A stretch of 27,136 nt of DNA from JAYVIQ01 sp043770215 (GCA_043770215.1 JAYVIQ010000114.1:1-27136); one strand, 5' to 3'; counted from the stretch's first letter, positions 16,346 to 24,411 are shown. Notes: generated by a model not told the origin, from the letters alone. Numbers and translations: made by a program.

Positions 16346-18763
16346 ATGACTGATTTCAACGATCTTAATTATATGAATAACACCCTTGCAGAACGCAAGG
16401 AACAATATACCCCAAACCATATAAAAAACTTTGTAAGAGATAAATTTCAAACATGGTTTGAGTTTGAGAATGAGGTTACGCTTCAAGTTTGTGTGGTTAA
16501 TGATAAAATAATCCGATTTAGATATTCTACAGAAGAGGGATTTGAAAGAGACTTTAGCTATGCGGCAAAATACAAAGACAACCAAACACCTTTTTTTTAT
16601 GAATTTCTAGAATTCGAAGCGCATTACAGAATTACTACACTTGACTTAATTTTAGAGATTAAAAAAGAAACCGGTTTAAAAAAAATAATGAACCGAGGTG
16701 GTGTAGTACTGAATGAAGATGAAAAAGGATTTCATTGGGAATACGATAGAAAATCTGGAAATGATATTGTCTTAATGTCTAAAAAAATACACTCTTGTGA
16801 GTATTTTTATGGATTAGGTGACAAAAGCGGAAATCTAAACCTAAGAGGAAGAAAACTAGAGCTTTGGGGATCTGATACATATGCTTATAACAATAATTCA
16901 GATCCTTTGTACAAAAACATACCATTTTTCATGACCTTACACAAAGAACTAGCGTGTGGCATTTTCTTTGACAATACTTTTAGAAGCTTCTTTGATTTTG
17001 GTAAAGAAAGAGGAAACGTATTTAGTTTTTGGGCTCAAGGGGGCGAAATGAATTACTACTTCATTTATGGCCCGCAACTTATATCTGTTACAGAACAATA
17101 CACACTGCTTACAGGTACACCAGAACTACCTCCACTATGGGCTTTGGGTTTTCACCAATGCAAATGGAGCTATTTCCCAGAAAAAAAAATAATAGATGTT
17201 ACTTCAGAATTTAGAAAAAGACAAATCCCTTGCGATGCCATCTATCTTGATATAGATTATATGGAAGGATTTAGATGCTTTACTTGGAGCAAAGAACATT
17301 TTCCGAATCCAACCAAAATGATTTCAGATTTAAAAGCAGATGGATTTAAAACCATTGTAATAATAGATCCTGGGATAAAAATAGACAAAGAGTATTCTGT
17401 ATATAATGAAGCCATTGCAAACAAATATTTTTGTAGAAGGGCTGATGGAAGACTAATGAAAGGCTCTGTATGGCCAGGATTATGTAATTTCCCAGATTTC
17501 ACCTCTCCTAAAGTAAGGGCATGGTGGGCAGATTTGTTTGAAGGATTAGTAAAAGAAAATGGAGTTTCTGGAGTATGGAATGACATGAACGAGCCAGCGG
17601 TTTTTGAGGAAGGTACTTTTCCTGATGATGTCCGTTTTAATTACGATGGATCACCTTGTAGCCACAAAAAAGCACATAATGTATATGGTTCTATGATGGC
17701 AAAAGCAACCTATGAAGGGGTAAAAAAAATGGGATATCCTAATAGACCTTTTGTGATAACACGTTCTGGTTACTCAGGACTGCAAGAATATTCATCTGTT
17801 TGGACAGGTGACAATATTGCCAGTTGGGAACATTTAAAAATTGCCAATACGCAATGCCAGCGCCTATCCGTATCTGGCGTTTCATTTACAGGGTCTGATA
17901 TAGGTGGTTTTATAGAAACTCCTACGGGTGAATTATTTACACGTTGGATACAATTAGGTGTTTTTCATCCGTTTTTTAGAGTACATAGTTCAGGAGATCA
18001 TGGAGATCAAGAACCTTGGTCTTTTGGCGACGATGTAACCAAAAATGTAAAGAAAATGATTGAACTCAGGTACCAACTATTGCCTTACATGTACACTACA
18101 TTTTGGCAATATGTTACAAAAGGAACACCTATGCTTAGGCCTTTGGCATTTTTAGACCAAGAAAATCCTGAGATATATTACAGACAAGATGAATTTGGGT
18201 TGGGAGACAATATAGTAGCCTGTCCTATAGATCAAGAAAAAGAAACAGGACGTTGGATGTACTTACCAAAAGGTGAATGGTATGAGTTTTGGACAGATAA
18301 AATGTATATAGGTAGGAATGAAATTTGGGCAGAAGCTGACCTTAGCCAAATCCCAATGTACATAAAAGGAGGTTCTGTAATCCCGTTTTATCCCATTCAG
18401 CAGTATGTAGGGGAAATAAAAATTGAAAAACTCAAATTACATATTTACAATACCCAAAAAGAAAATATTTCTTATCTTTATGAAGATGCAGGAAATGGAT
18501 ATGATTATTTAGAACAACAGCTTTGCAACACAATAAAATTTGAAGTGAAAAACTTTGATAAGTTACTTTTAATAACTCAAACTGGATTGAGAACTTACAC
18601 TCCAGAATACAATGGCTATGAAATTATTCTTCATGGTTTCAAAAATGTAAAAAACGTAACTTGCGATACAAAAAAAATAAATTTCAACAAAGAAAGTGAA
18701 AATATAGAATCTATTTTTACTTTTGAATTGCCACTGACTTTTAAAACAATTGCAATCCAATAA
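16346..18763 (+). CDS. Glycoside hydrolase family 31 alpha-glucosidase
   Basis: Retaining alpha-glycosidase, most likely acting on alpha-glucosides. An N-terminal mutarotase-like beta domain (about residues 20-230) precedes a TIM barrel. The nucleophile is Asp413 in GVWNDMNEPAVF and the acid/base is Asp489 in WTGDNIASW. HPFFRVHSSGDHGDQEPW and RYQLLPYMYTTFW are also typical of the family. The C-terminal part (ISYLYEDAGNGYDYLE) fits a DUF5110 beta domain. No signal peptide is present, so it is probably cytoplasmic and would act on imported or stored oligosaccharides. There are no sus-like or transporter neighbours for carbohydrates. Its stop overlaps the start of the ABC ATPase gene by one base (TAATG). 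Confidence 0.94.
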   Translation: MTDFNDLNYMNNTLAERKEQYTPNHIKNFVRDKFQTWFEFENEVTLQVCVVNDKIIRFRYSTEEGFERDFSYAAKYKDNQTPFFYEFLEFEAHYRITTLDLILEIKKETGLKKIMNRGGVVLNEDEKGFHWEYDRKSGNDIVLMSKKIHSCEYFYGLGDKSGNLNLRGRKLELWGSDTYAYNNNSDPLYKNIPFFMTLHKELACGIFFDNTFRSFFDFGKERGNVFSFWAQGGEMNYYFIYGPQLISVTEQYTLLTGTPELPPLWALGFHQCKWSYFPEKKIIDVTSEFRKRQIPCDAIYLDIDYMEGFRCFTWSKEHFPNPTKMISDLKADGFKTIVIIDPGIKIDKEYSVYNEAIANKYFCRRADGRLMKGSVWPGLCNFPDFTSPKVRAWWADLFEGLVKENGVSGVWNDMNEPAVFEEGTFPDDVRFNYDGSPCSHKKAHNVYGSMMAKATYEGVKKMGYPNRPFVITRSGYSGLQEYSSVWTGDNIASWEHLKIANTQCQRLSVSGVSFTGSDIGGFIETPTGELFTRWIQLGVFHPFFRVHSSGDHGDQEPWSFGDDVTKNVKKMIELRYQLLPYMYTTFWQYVTKGTPMLRPLAFLDQENPEIYYRQDEFGLGDNIVACPIDQEKETGRWMYLPKGEWYEFWTDKMYIGRNEIWAEADLSQIPMYIKGGSVIPFYPIQQYVGEIKIEKLKLHIYNTQKENISYLYEDAGNGYDYLEQQLCNTIKFEVKNFDKLLLITQTGLRTYTPEYNGYEIILHGFKNVKNVTCDTKKINFNKESENIESIFTFELPLTFKTIAIQ

Positions 18764-19389
18764 TGATTCGAATAGAAAATCTTAGTTTCCAATATTCAAA
18801 AGACAGAGTACTTTCTTTTCCTAACTTTTCTAGTGGAACTGAACCTTTGCTAATTTTAGGACCCTCTGGCAGTGGAAAAACAACATTATTACATCTTATG
18901 GCTGGTATCCTTATGCCTTTAGATGGCGCTGTATATTGGCAAAATGAACTTGTAAACTCTCTTTCTAAAGGTAAAATAGACACAATTAGAGGAAAAGAAA
19001 TCAGCATTATTTTTCAAAAACCACATTTTATACACGCTTTAAATGTAGAAGAAAATATAAAAATTCAAGCCTTAATCAACAACAAAACCATAGATCAAAA
19101 TGAGTTCAAGGCCTTTACAGAAAGACTAAACATTTCTCATTTATTAGCTAAAAAAACCAATGAACTTAGTCAAGGAGAAAAACAAAGGATAACTATAGCA
19201 CGTGCTTTGGTTTGTAAACCAAAGTATTTATTGGCAGATGAGCCAAGCGCTGCATTGGATGATAAAAACACAGCAGAAGTGCTAGACTTACTTTGTAATG
19301 AAACCAATAAAATAGGTTCTCACCTTGTTATTATCACTCATGACCAAAGGGTTAAAGACAAAATAAGTAAAAGAATACAACTTGTATGA
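18763..19389 (+). CDS. ABC transporter ATP-binding protein (LolD/MacB type)
   Basis: Nucleotide-binding subunit of 208 aa. Walker A is GPSGSGKT (residues 33-40), the signature is LSQGEKQRITIARAL (from Leu135) and Walker B ends in the ADEPSAALD stretch with Asp159 and Glu160; the H-loop is in VIITHDQ. Size and sequence place it with the LolD/MacB/FtsE group, which power FtsX-like permeases that work on extracytoplasmic targets rather than on classical import. It overlaps the permease start by four bases (ATGA), so the two are surely partners. The upstream overlap with the GH31 gene leaves no room for a promoter between those genes. Confidence 0.93.
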   Translation: MIRIENLSFQYSKDRVLSFPNFSSGTEPLLILGPSGSGKTTLLHLMAGILMPLDGAVYWQNELVNSLSKGKIDTIRGKEISIIFQKPHFIHALNVEENIKIQALINNKTIDQNEFKAFTERLNISHLLAKKTNELSQGEKQRITIARALVCKPKYLLADEPSAALDDKNTAEVLDLLCNETNKIGSHLVIITHDQRVKDKISKRIQLV

Positions 19390-20867
19390 ACAATTTAAGC
19401 TGGAAAAACTTTAAAGCCAATTTTAAATCTTACCTCCCTGCTTTACTTATCTTGGGTTTAGGTACAGCATTAATAAATACTGTTTTAAAAATTCAACAAC
19501 AACTAGACACACAAATTCATACTAATGTGGCTGGAATAGAAGCTTTAGTAGGTGCAAAAGGAAGCCCTGTACAACTTACTTTAGCTAATATTTACCACTT
19601 AGATGACCCTACAGGCAATATCTCCCTAGAAAAAGCAATAGCTTTAAACAACAATCCAATGGTAGAAAAAGCACTACCCCTTGCCTATGGCGATAACCAC
19701 AAAGGATTTAAACTATTGGGTACTAACCAAGATTATATAGCTCATTTTAAAGGAAAACTATCTAAAGGAAAATACATTACTGAACCACTAGAAGTTATCA
19801 TTGGGTATAACGTAGCAAAAAAAATATCTGCAACAGTTGGCTATACATTTTATAGCAATCATGGAACTACTAGTGGACATGAACATAAAGAAAACGTATA
19901 CAAAGTTGTAGGGGTTTTAGAAAAATCTAACACTGTTTTAGATAATCTTTTAATCACTTCCTTAGCCTCTTTTTGGAAAACACATCACCAAACCAACTTG
20001 GATAATGTGTTTGATTCTTTGAGTTTTGCAAAAGCAAAAAAGTTGAATTCATTAAGTATTAAATCAAATAAAGATACTCATAACGCTGAAATACAAGACA
20101 ATATAAAAAAAGAAAAGCATAACGAACATCACCATGATGCTGATAAACACTCAGAACATATAGCTCATTCTGATCTTGAAGAACATTTAGAGCATTCAGA
20201 ACATGAAGAACACCCAGAACATGAACAAAATCTACATGATAATAAAACAAACCATTCAAAAGAAATAAATACAGAACCAAACCAACATGATGAACATGAG
20301 GAAACCAGTGAAGATGTTCAACAAAAAGAAATTACAGCTTTGCTTTTAAAATTTAAAGGACCCGCAGGATTCTTCTTAGTAAATCAAATCAATAGTGATC
20401 CTCAACTAATGGCAATAAACCCATCTCAAACTATATTAAAATTTTTAACAGTTTTGGGAGTAGGATACTCTACTATAAAATCTATAGCTATCAGTGTTAT
20501 TTCCGTCTCTGTTTTGACTTTAGTACTTGCCTTAATCCAAATTTTCTCCAATAGAAAATATGAACTTGCACTTCTTAGAACTATGGGAGCAAGCAATTTT
20601 AAACTTGCTTTTTCTTTGCTACTGGAAGTAGTTTTAATTTCCATTACAGGATTTTTATTTGGAATGGCAATAGTGATTGCAACCCTTGAGATTTTGCCAT
20701 TTTTTGTAGAAATCGCCATTTTTGATGGGTTTGATTGGACAAGTCTTGGTATGAATGAACTCATTATTTTTGGTATGTGTTTATTTTGTGGTATAATTTC
20801 TGCTATGGTACCTTTATACAAAGTATATAGAATAGATATTTCTAAAACACTTGCCCATGAAGCTTAA
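19386..20867 (+). CDS. FtsX/MacB-type ABC permease with histidine-rich extracytoplasmic loop
   Basis: A 493-aa membrane subunit. One N-terminal transmembrane helix (about residues 16-33) is followed by a large extracytoplasmic region and three C-terminal helices (about 355-480). The last block contains the FtsX signature-like RKYELALLRTMGASNFKLAFSLLLE. Within the extracytoplasmic region, residues of about 232-309 hold some 17 histidines with many Glu/Asp (EHHHDADKHSEH, EEHLEHSEHEEHPEH), a typical low-affinity Zn/Ni/Cu-binding composition. A smaller SGHEHKEN patch lies earlier (about residue 165). The gene is coupled to the ATPase (4-base overlap) and to the next secreted protein (11-base overlap). 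A metal-related role is inferred from composition and from the neighbouring DUF3299-like genes. Confidence 0.9.
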   Translation: MNNLSWKNFKANFKSYLPALLILGLGTALINTVLKIQQQLDTQIHTNVAGIEALVGAKGSPVQLTLANIYHLDDPTGNISLEKAIALNNNPMVEKALPLAYGDNHKGFKLLGTNQDYIAHFKGKLSKGKYITEPLEVIIGYNVAKKISATVGYTFYSNHGTTSGHEHKENVYKVVGVLEKSNTVLDNLLITSLASFWKTHHQTNLDNVFDSLSFAKAKKLNSLSIKSNKDTHNAEIQDNIKKEKHNEHHHDADKHSEHIAHSDLEEHLEHSEHEEHPEHEQNLHDNKTNHSKEINTEPNQHDEHEETSEDVQQKEITALLLKFKGPAGFFLVNQINSDPQLMAINPSQTILKFLTVLGVGYSTIKSIAISVISVSVLTLVLALIQIFSNRKYELALLRTMGASNFKLAFSLLLEVVLISITGFLFGMAIVIATLEILPFFVEIAIFDGFDWTSLGMNELIIFGMCLFCGIISAMVPLYKVYRIDISKTLAHEA

Positions 20868-21303
20868 AAAAATAGTCTTATTACTTATTCCTTTCCTGCT
20901 ATGTAGTGCTTTTGTAAGTGATGAAACAAAAACCATTACCTGGGACAGCATTTCTCATGTATCTTATGTAAGAATGTTTTCTCCGCAGAACGGTGCTTTT
21001 TATGACAAACCTATTTTCAGTAGAGACATTTCTGCTTTAAACCAAAAAAGAGTAAAACTTACAGGATATATAATCCCTATAGATGCTACAGGAGAAAGAT
21101 ATTTTTTAAGTGCCAACCCTAACAGTTCTTGTTTCTTTTGCGGAAAAGGAGAAAAACACCAAGTTATGGAGTTAAAATTGAAAAATCTTCCAGCAAACTA
21201 TAAAATGGACGAATACCTTACTTTCGAAGGAGTTTTTAGTACGCATACTGATATGTTTCTGTACTTCCCCTATTCCTTAGAAAATGCTACTTTGGTTAAA
21301 TAA
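20857..21303 (+). CDS. Secreted CFFC-motif protein, DUF3299-like (first paralogue)
   Basis: A 148-aa exported protein with an N-terminal signal sequence (MKLKKIVLLLIPFLLCSAFV). The core reads KRVKLTGYIIPIDATGERYFLSANPNSSCFFCGKGEKHQ, then a second strand set DEYLTFEGVF. The GY(I/V)IP layout followed by a Cys-bearing motif resembles DUF3299, whose proteobacterial members have GACIHVPPPP at the same place. Here it is CFFC (Cys92, Cys95), a possible metal or thiol site. The ATG at 20857 overlaps the permease by 11 bases and is preferred to a TTG at 20851. It is clearly part of the ABC operon. The biochemical function of this family is unknown. Confidence 0.75.
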   Translation: MKLKKIVLLLIPFLLCSAFVSDETKTITWDSISHVSYVRMFSPQNGAFYDKPIFSRDISALNQKRVKLTGYIIPIDATGERYFLSANPNSSCFFCGKGEKHQVMELKLKNLPANYKMDEYLTFEGVFSTHTDMFLYFPYSLENATLVK

Positions 21304-21391
21304 GTAACATAAAACATTACTACATTACTTGCTCAAAAGCATTTATGTTATCTTATAATTTACATTAGTTATTAATGCTTTACTTTAATAA

Positions 21392-21970
21392 ATGCTTAGC
21401 TATTTAACTCAAATCACATTATTTCTTTCTTGTATGCTTGTTTTTTCTTGTTCACAAAACGAAGAACAGAAAGCAATCGATTTAAAGAATAATTCTGACA
21501 CACTTGTTTCAGATTTTAGTTATATAACCACAGACACCATAGATTCTACAAATCATAAAACTTATTTAGACAAAAACGGGTACTATTCAGCAACTTGGAA
21601 TATGCTACAAGATGTAAAAATAGAAGAAACCTATTTCCCAAAACACAATGCCAACGGCAACTATGCAGAGTTTGGTGTTTCGCCACTTTTTTTAAGAGAA
21701 AAGAAAATAACCATTTCTGGTTACATGATTCCTTATATAGTAGATTCTACAAGCAAAGAACTGAGGTACTTTTTATCTTATTATCCTAACAGCGCTTGTT
21801 TTTTTTGTGGTGGCAATGGTCCAGAAACCATTTTAGAGCTTATGCTTAATCCTGAACACAGAAATTTCAGGTCTGATGAATATTTGAAATTCAAAGGTAA
21901 ATTGGTATTAAATAATGGAAATCCATTTATGCTCAACTATTTATTGTACAATGCAGAGGTAATAGAATAA
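21392..21970 (+). CDS. CFFC-motif lipoprotein, DUF3299-like (second paralogue)
   Basis: A 192-aa lipoprotein. The signal peptide ends in a lipobox (MLVFSC, Cys20), followed by an acidic linker. The C-terminal half repeats the domain of the preceding gene: KKITISGYMIPYIVDSTSKELRYFLSYYPNSACFFCGGNGPE (Cys136, Cys139), then DEYLKFKGKL. The two genes are therefore tandem paralogues, one without a lipobox and one lipidated. The 88-base gap after the first paralogue contains no obvious terminator or consensus promoter, so this gene may still belong to the ABC operon. It faces the convergent lipoprotein gene at 21984. Function is unknown, and a role as periplasmic metal-handling partner is inference. 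Confidence 0.75.
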   Translation: MLSYLTQITLFLSCMLVFSCSQNEEQKAIDLKNNSDTLVSDFSYITTDTIDSTNHKTYLDKNGYYSATWNMLQDVKIEETYFPKHNANGNYAEFGVSPLFLREKKITISGYMIPYIVDSTSKELRYFLSYYPNSACFFCGGNGPETILELMLNPEHRNFRSDEYLKFKGKLVLNNGNPFMLNYLLYNAEVIE

Positions 21971-21983
21971 AGAAATAAAACAA

Positions 21984-22619
21984 TTAGTTATTTTTTTTAA
22001 ACACCACAATAGAATCTGTAAATATTGTGTTAGAAACATTTAAATTTCTGTCTACAATAAATACTTCAAAACGAACCGTATCATTATAATTTATCTTGCG
22101 GGCAGTAAAAAGCGTTGAAAAAATTGGTTGCGTTGAAAAATTCAAAACTCCTTCTATAGGACCAACTTCATTGTAAGGTATCAATTCTTGAAAAACACCT
22201 TTATCAAATTTATTTTCAGTAGAGGTTGAACTAGTATTTAAATACACATACTTTCCATTTTGTTTTCTGTATGTTTTATAATAAAAATTATTAAACTTGT
22301 AATTGCCCCATTTTTTTGTCGAATCATCAAAAGTAGAATCCATAAACCTTTTGTACTTTAGGTTAGAAATATCTGCTTGAGAAACACCTAAATCTCCATC
22401 ACCATCTTTAAAACGAATACTTATTACAATTGAATCTAAAGTAACTAGTGTACCAGGATCTAACTTAGATACATTAATTATTTTTTCAAATTCTATCTTT
22501 GGTTTAATTGAAAAATTTGGTGGTTTTTCACATGAAAAAAAGAGCATTAAAAAAACATAAACAAAAAATGTATTTTTGCTTACGTTTTTATATTCGCTAG
22601 TATATGTTTTACTTTGCAT
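21984..22619 (-). CDS. Hypothetical lipoprotein with DGDGDLG motif
   Basis: A 211-aa predicted lipoprotein. The N-terminus carries a hydrophobic stretch and lipobox (FLMLFFSC, Cys30). FKDGDGDLGV near residue 73 resembles short calcium-binding loops common in Bacteroidota surface lipoproteins. The rest is beta-rich (YYKTYRKQNGKYVYLN, VRFEVFIVDRNLNVSNTIFTDSIVVF). No named family was recognised. The start at 22619 lies one base from the likely start of the divergent luxE-like gene, so each promoter must lie inside the other gene. The signal peptide is rather long (30 residues), but no better start codon is available. Its 3' end faces the CFFC lipoprotein gene 13 bases away. Confidence 0.7.
   Translation of the reverse strand: MQSKTYTSEYKNVSKNTFFVYVFLMLFFSCEKPPNFSIKPKIEFEKIINVSKLDPGTLVTLDSIVISIRFKDGDGDLGVSQADISNLKYKRFMDSTFDDSTKKWGNYKFNNFYYKTYRKQNGKYVYLNTSSTSTENKFDKGVFQELIPYNEVGPIEGVLNFSTQPIFSTLFTARKINYNDTVRFEVFIVDRNLNVSNTIFTDSIVVFKKNN
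22571..22578 (+). promoter_or_regulatory. Candidate -7 promoter element for the luxE-like gene
   Basis: TATTTTTG, an exact TAnnTTTG match, about 43 bases before the GTG at 22621. It lies within the 5' coding part of the divergent lipoprotein. It overlaps the in-frame TTG at 22576, which argues against that codon as the luxE start. No -33 box is evident. Confidence 0.3.
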
Positions 22620-22620
22620 T

Positions 22621-23622
22621 GTGTTGAAATTAGAGACTAATATTATACAATTTAAACAAAAACTGCATAATCAATGCTACGATTTTGAACAAATGTCTAT
22701 GGAGGCATTTGAATTAAATTATAAACACAATCCTGTTTACCAACAATTTTGTAATCACATAAAAAAAAAACCTACTACTACAAAATCTCTTTTAGAAATA
22801 CCGTTTATGCCTATAGAGTTTTTTAAATCACATAAAATAAGCATACACACAAAAAAAGAGACCGATATTTTTACAAGTAGTGGCACAACCAGCAGCAATA
22901 CTTCCAAACATTATGTGTATGATGTAAACTTTTATTTACAAAACTGTAAAACTATTTTCGAAAACACTTATAACTCATTAGAGGAAAGTGTTTTTTTATT
23001 TTTATTGCCTTCTTACCTAGAAAGAAACGGATCTTCTTTAATAGCTATGGCTCAATTTTTTATTGAAGAAAGTAACGATGCACATTCTGGATTTTATTTA
23101 AATGACTACACAGCCTTAGCAAACAAAATTAATGGCTTAGAGCATAGCAAAAAAAATATTTTTCTGATTGGTGTGAGCTTTGGTATTCTAGACTTTCTAG
23201 AAACCAATCCATCCATTAACCACAAAAATTTTACCATCATGGAAACAGGTGGTATGAAAGGAAGAAGAAAAGAACTTACAAGAAATGAGTTACACCATCA
23301 ATTTGATAGTTTTTTTGGACATTCTTTGTACCACTCGGAATATGGAATGACGGAGTTATTTAGCCAAGCCTACTCAAAGGGAAATGGGATTTTTGAGCAA
23401 AATAATGTGTTAAAAATATTTATTAGAGATTTAAAAGATCCTTTAGATATATACACAGAAGGTACTGGAGCACTGAATGTTATAGATTTAGCAAATATAG
23501 AAAGTGTATGCTTTATTGGCACCTCTGACCAAGGAAAAGTAAGCAAAAATCAGTTTGAAATTTTAGGCAGAATAGACAACAGCGATATTAGAGGGTGTAA
23601 TCTGATGCTTGGTGCGATGTAG
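22621..23622 (+). CDS. LuxE-like acyl-protein synthetase / acyltransferase (ANL superfamily)
   Basis: About 333 aa, matching the LuxE acyl-protein synthetase family common in Bacteroidota. The adenylate-forming motifs are seen: a Ser/Thr/Gly loop TSSGTTSS (residues 85-92), METGGMKGRRKELTR and YGMTE (from residue 241). A late GKVSKNQFEILGRIDNSDIRG block matches the usual C-terminal hinge. In lux systems LuxE activates fatty acids as acyl-AMP. No luciferase or reductase genes are present, and Bacteroidota homologues have other, mostly unknown, roles. The start is uncertain: GTG at 22621 or TTG at 22624 align with expected N-termini. The frame extends to TTG 22576, but that codon overlaps a promoter element. 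The stop lies in a 13-bp tandem repeat. Confidence 0.82.
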   Translation: MLKLETNIIQFKQKLHNQCYDFEQMSMEAFELNYKHNPVYQQFCNHIKKKPTTTKSLLEIPFMPIEFFKSHKISIHTKKETDIFTSSGTTSSNTSKHYVYDVNFYLQNCKTIFENTYNSLEESVFLFLLPSYLERNGSSLIAMAQFFIEESNDAHSGFYLNDYTALANKINGLEHSKKNIFLIGVSFGILDFLETNPSINHKNFTIMETGGMKGRRKELTRNELHHQFDSFFGHSLYHSEYGMTELFSQAYSKGNGIFEQNNVLKIFIRDLKDPLDIYTEGTGALNVIDLANIESVCFIGTSDQGKVSKNQFEILGRIDNSDIRGCNLMLGAM

Positions 23623-23647
23623 AATTAGAATGTAGAATTAGAATGTA
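23617..23647 (+). repeat. 13-bp tandem repeat across the luxE-like stop codon
   Basis: ATGTAGAATTAGA occurs twice without a gap (23617-23629, 23630-23642), followed by a partial third copy (ATGTA). The TAG stop of the preceding gene lies in the first copy. It looks like a slippage-generated minisatellite. Confidence 0.7.
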
Positions 23648-23704
23648 TAAATTGCACAAAAGAATGAGAAAACAAGACTAATACAAGAAAAAGAAATAAA
23701 TGAG

Positions 23705-23731
23705 TTGTTTTTGTAAAATAATTATACTTTG
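23705..23731 (+). promoter_or_regulatory. Possible promoter of the broken secreted-protein gene
   Basis: TTG at 23705-23707 and TACTTTG at 23725-23731, 17 bases apart, resemble the -33/-7 arrangement but with a one-base-short -7 box. It lies 34 bases before the ATG at 23765. Confidence 0.22.
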
Positions 23732-23764
23732 TTTACAAATAAATTTTAACTAAACATTTATAAG

Positions 23765-24411
23765 ATGAAAAAATCAAATCAATAACTAAATTATTTGTTT
23801 CATTGTTTGATAAGCTTAAGTATTTTTAGTTTTGGTAATGAAGATGAAGAACCAGCAAAACCACACTCGAAACAAATGGAAATAGCATTCAATTTCCCTA
23901 AGACCTATGAAGGAATAGTCGAAAATAAATTTATAAATCAACCTATAACTCCATCAATACCCATTCCAGCACTTCCAGCTGTAGCATCAAACTGGTTCAA
24001 TGGTATCATCGGGACTCCATTTACTGGAGAGAACACATCAAAATTTACTTTTATAATCCAGGTATTCCAAGGGGGTATAATCAATCCACCGAAACAGGTG
24101 AGTATAGTAATTTTAATTGGAGCACAAAACCTTTTACTGAATATTCGGTTTTGGACAAAAATTTCGAAAATCAATATAAATTTAACATACGTGTTCCTCT
24201 ATCTGGTGCAACTTTAGTAAAAGTGAAATATTGGGATCCAGAAAGTAGTTTATATTTTTCAACTGAACATAGAGAAAAAAATAACATCTTTCCAAACCAA
24301 GGTCCAATACGAAGAGTGTTTGAGGGTGAGCAAATCTTCACACCAGATGATTTTAAAGAAGTTGGCTCAGTGGTTAACTTAAACGTTACTGGTGCAGCTT
24401 TAAGCAAATAA
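23765..24411 (+). pseudogene. Frameshifted gene for an unrecognised secreted protein
   Basis: Translations in two frames join into one plausible exported protein of about 215 aa. From ATG 23765 the frame meets a TAA at 23783. Adding one A in the early A-run would give MKKIKSITKLFVSLF. The frame must change again near 23806-23810 to continue as LISLSIFSFGNEDEEPAKPHSK. A third shift at an A-run near 24040 is needed to pass from FTGENTSK into YFYNPGIPRGYNQSTETGEYSNFNWSTKPF and on to the TAA at 24409. The protein would have a signal peptide and a proline-rich, beta-like mature part (VPLSGATLVKVKYWDPES). No family was recognised. The shifts are mostly at homopolymers, so sequencing error is an alternative to true decay. 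It directly precedes a DUF4249 gene and may have been its operon partner. Confidence 0.6.

Noticed and set aside
20059..20280. Open frame on the minus strand opposite the His-rich region
   Set aside because: It is the antisense shadow of the repetitive CAT/GAA codons in the permease gene.
22576..22620. N-terminal extension of the luxE-like protein from TTG 22576
   Set aside because: The codon overlaps a TAnnTTTG element and the extension is an atypical hydrophobic stretch for this cytosolic family.
22621..23622. Bioluminescence (lux) operon
   Set aside because: No luxA, luxB, luxC or luxD-type genes are nearby; LuxE-like ANL proteins are widespread in non-luminous Bacteroidota.
23795..24217. 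Single open frame as a complete 140-aa protein
   Set aside because: Its last third reads as low-quality sequence while another frame gives a clearly better continuation, so it is treated as part of a frameshifted gene.
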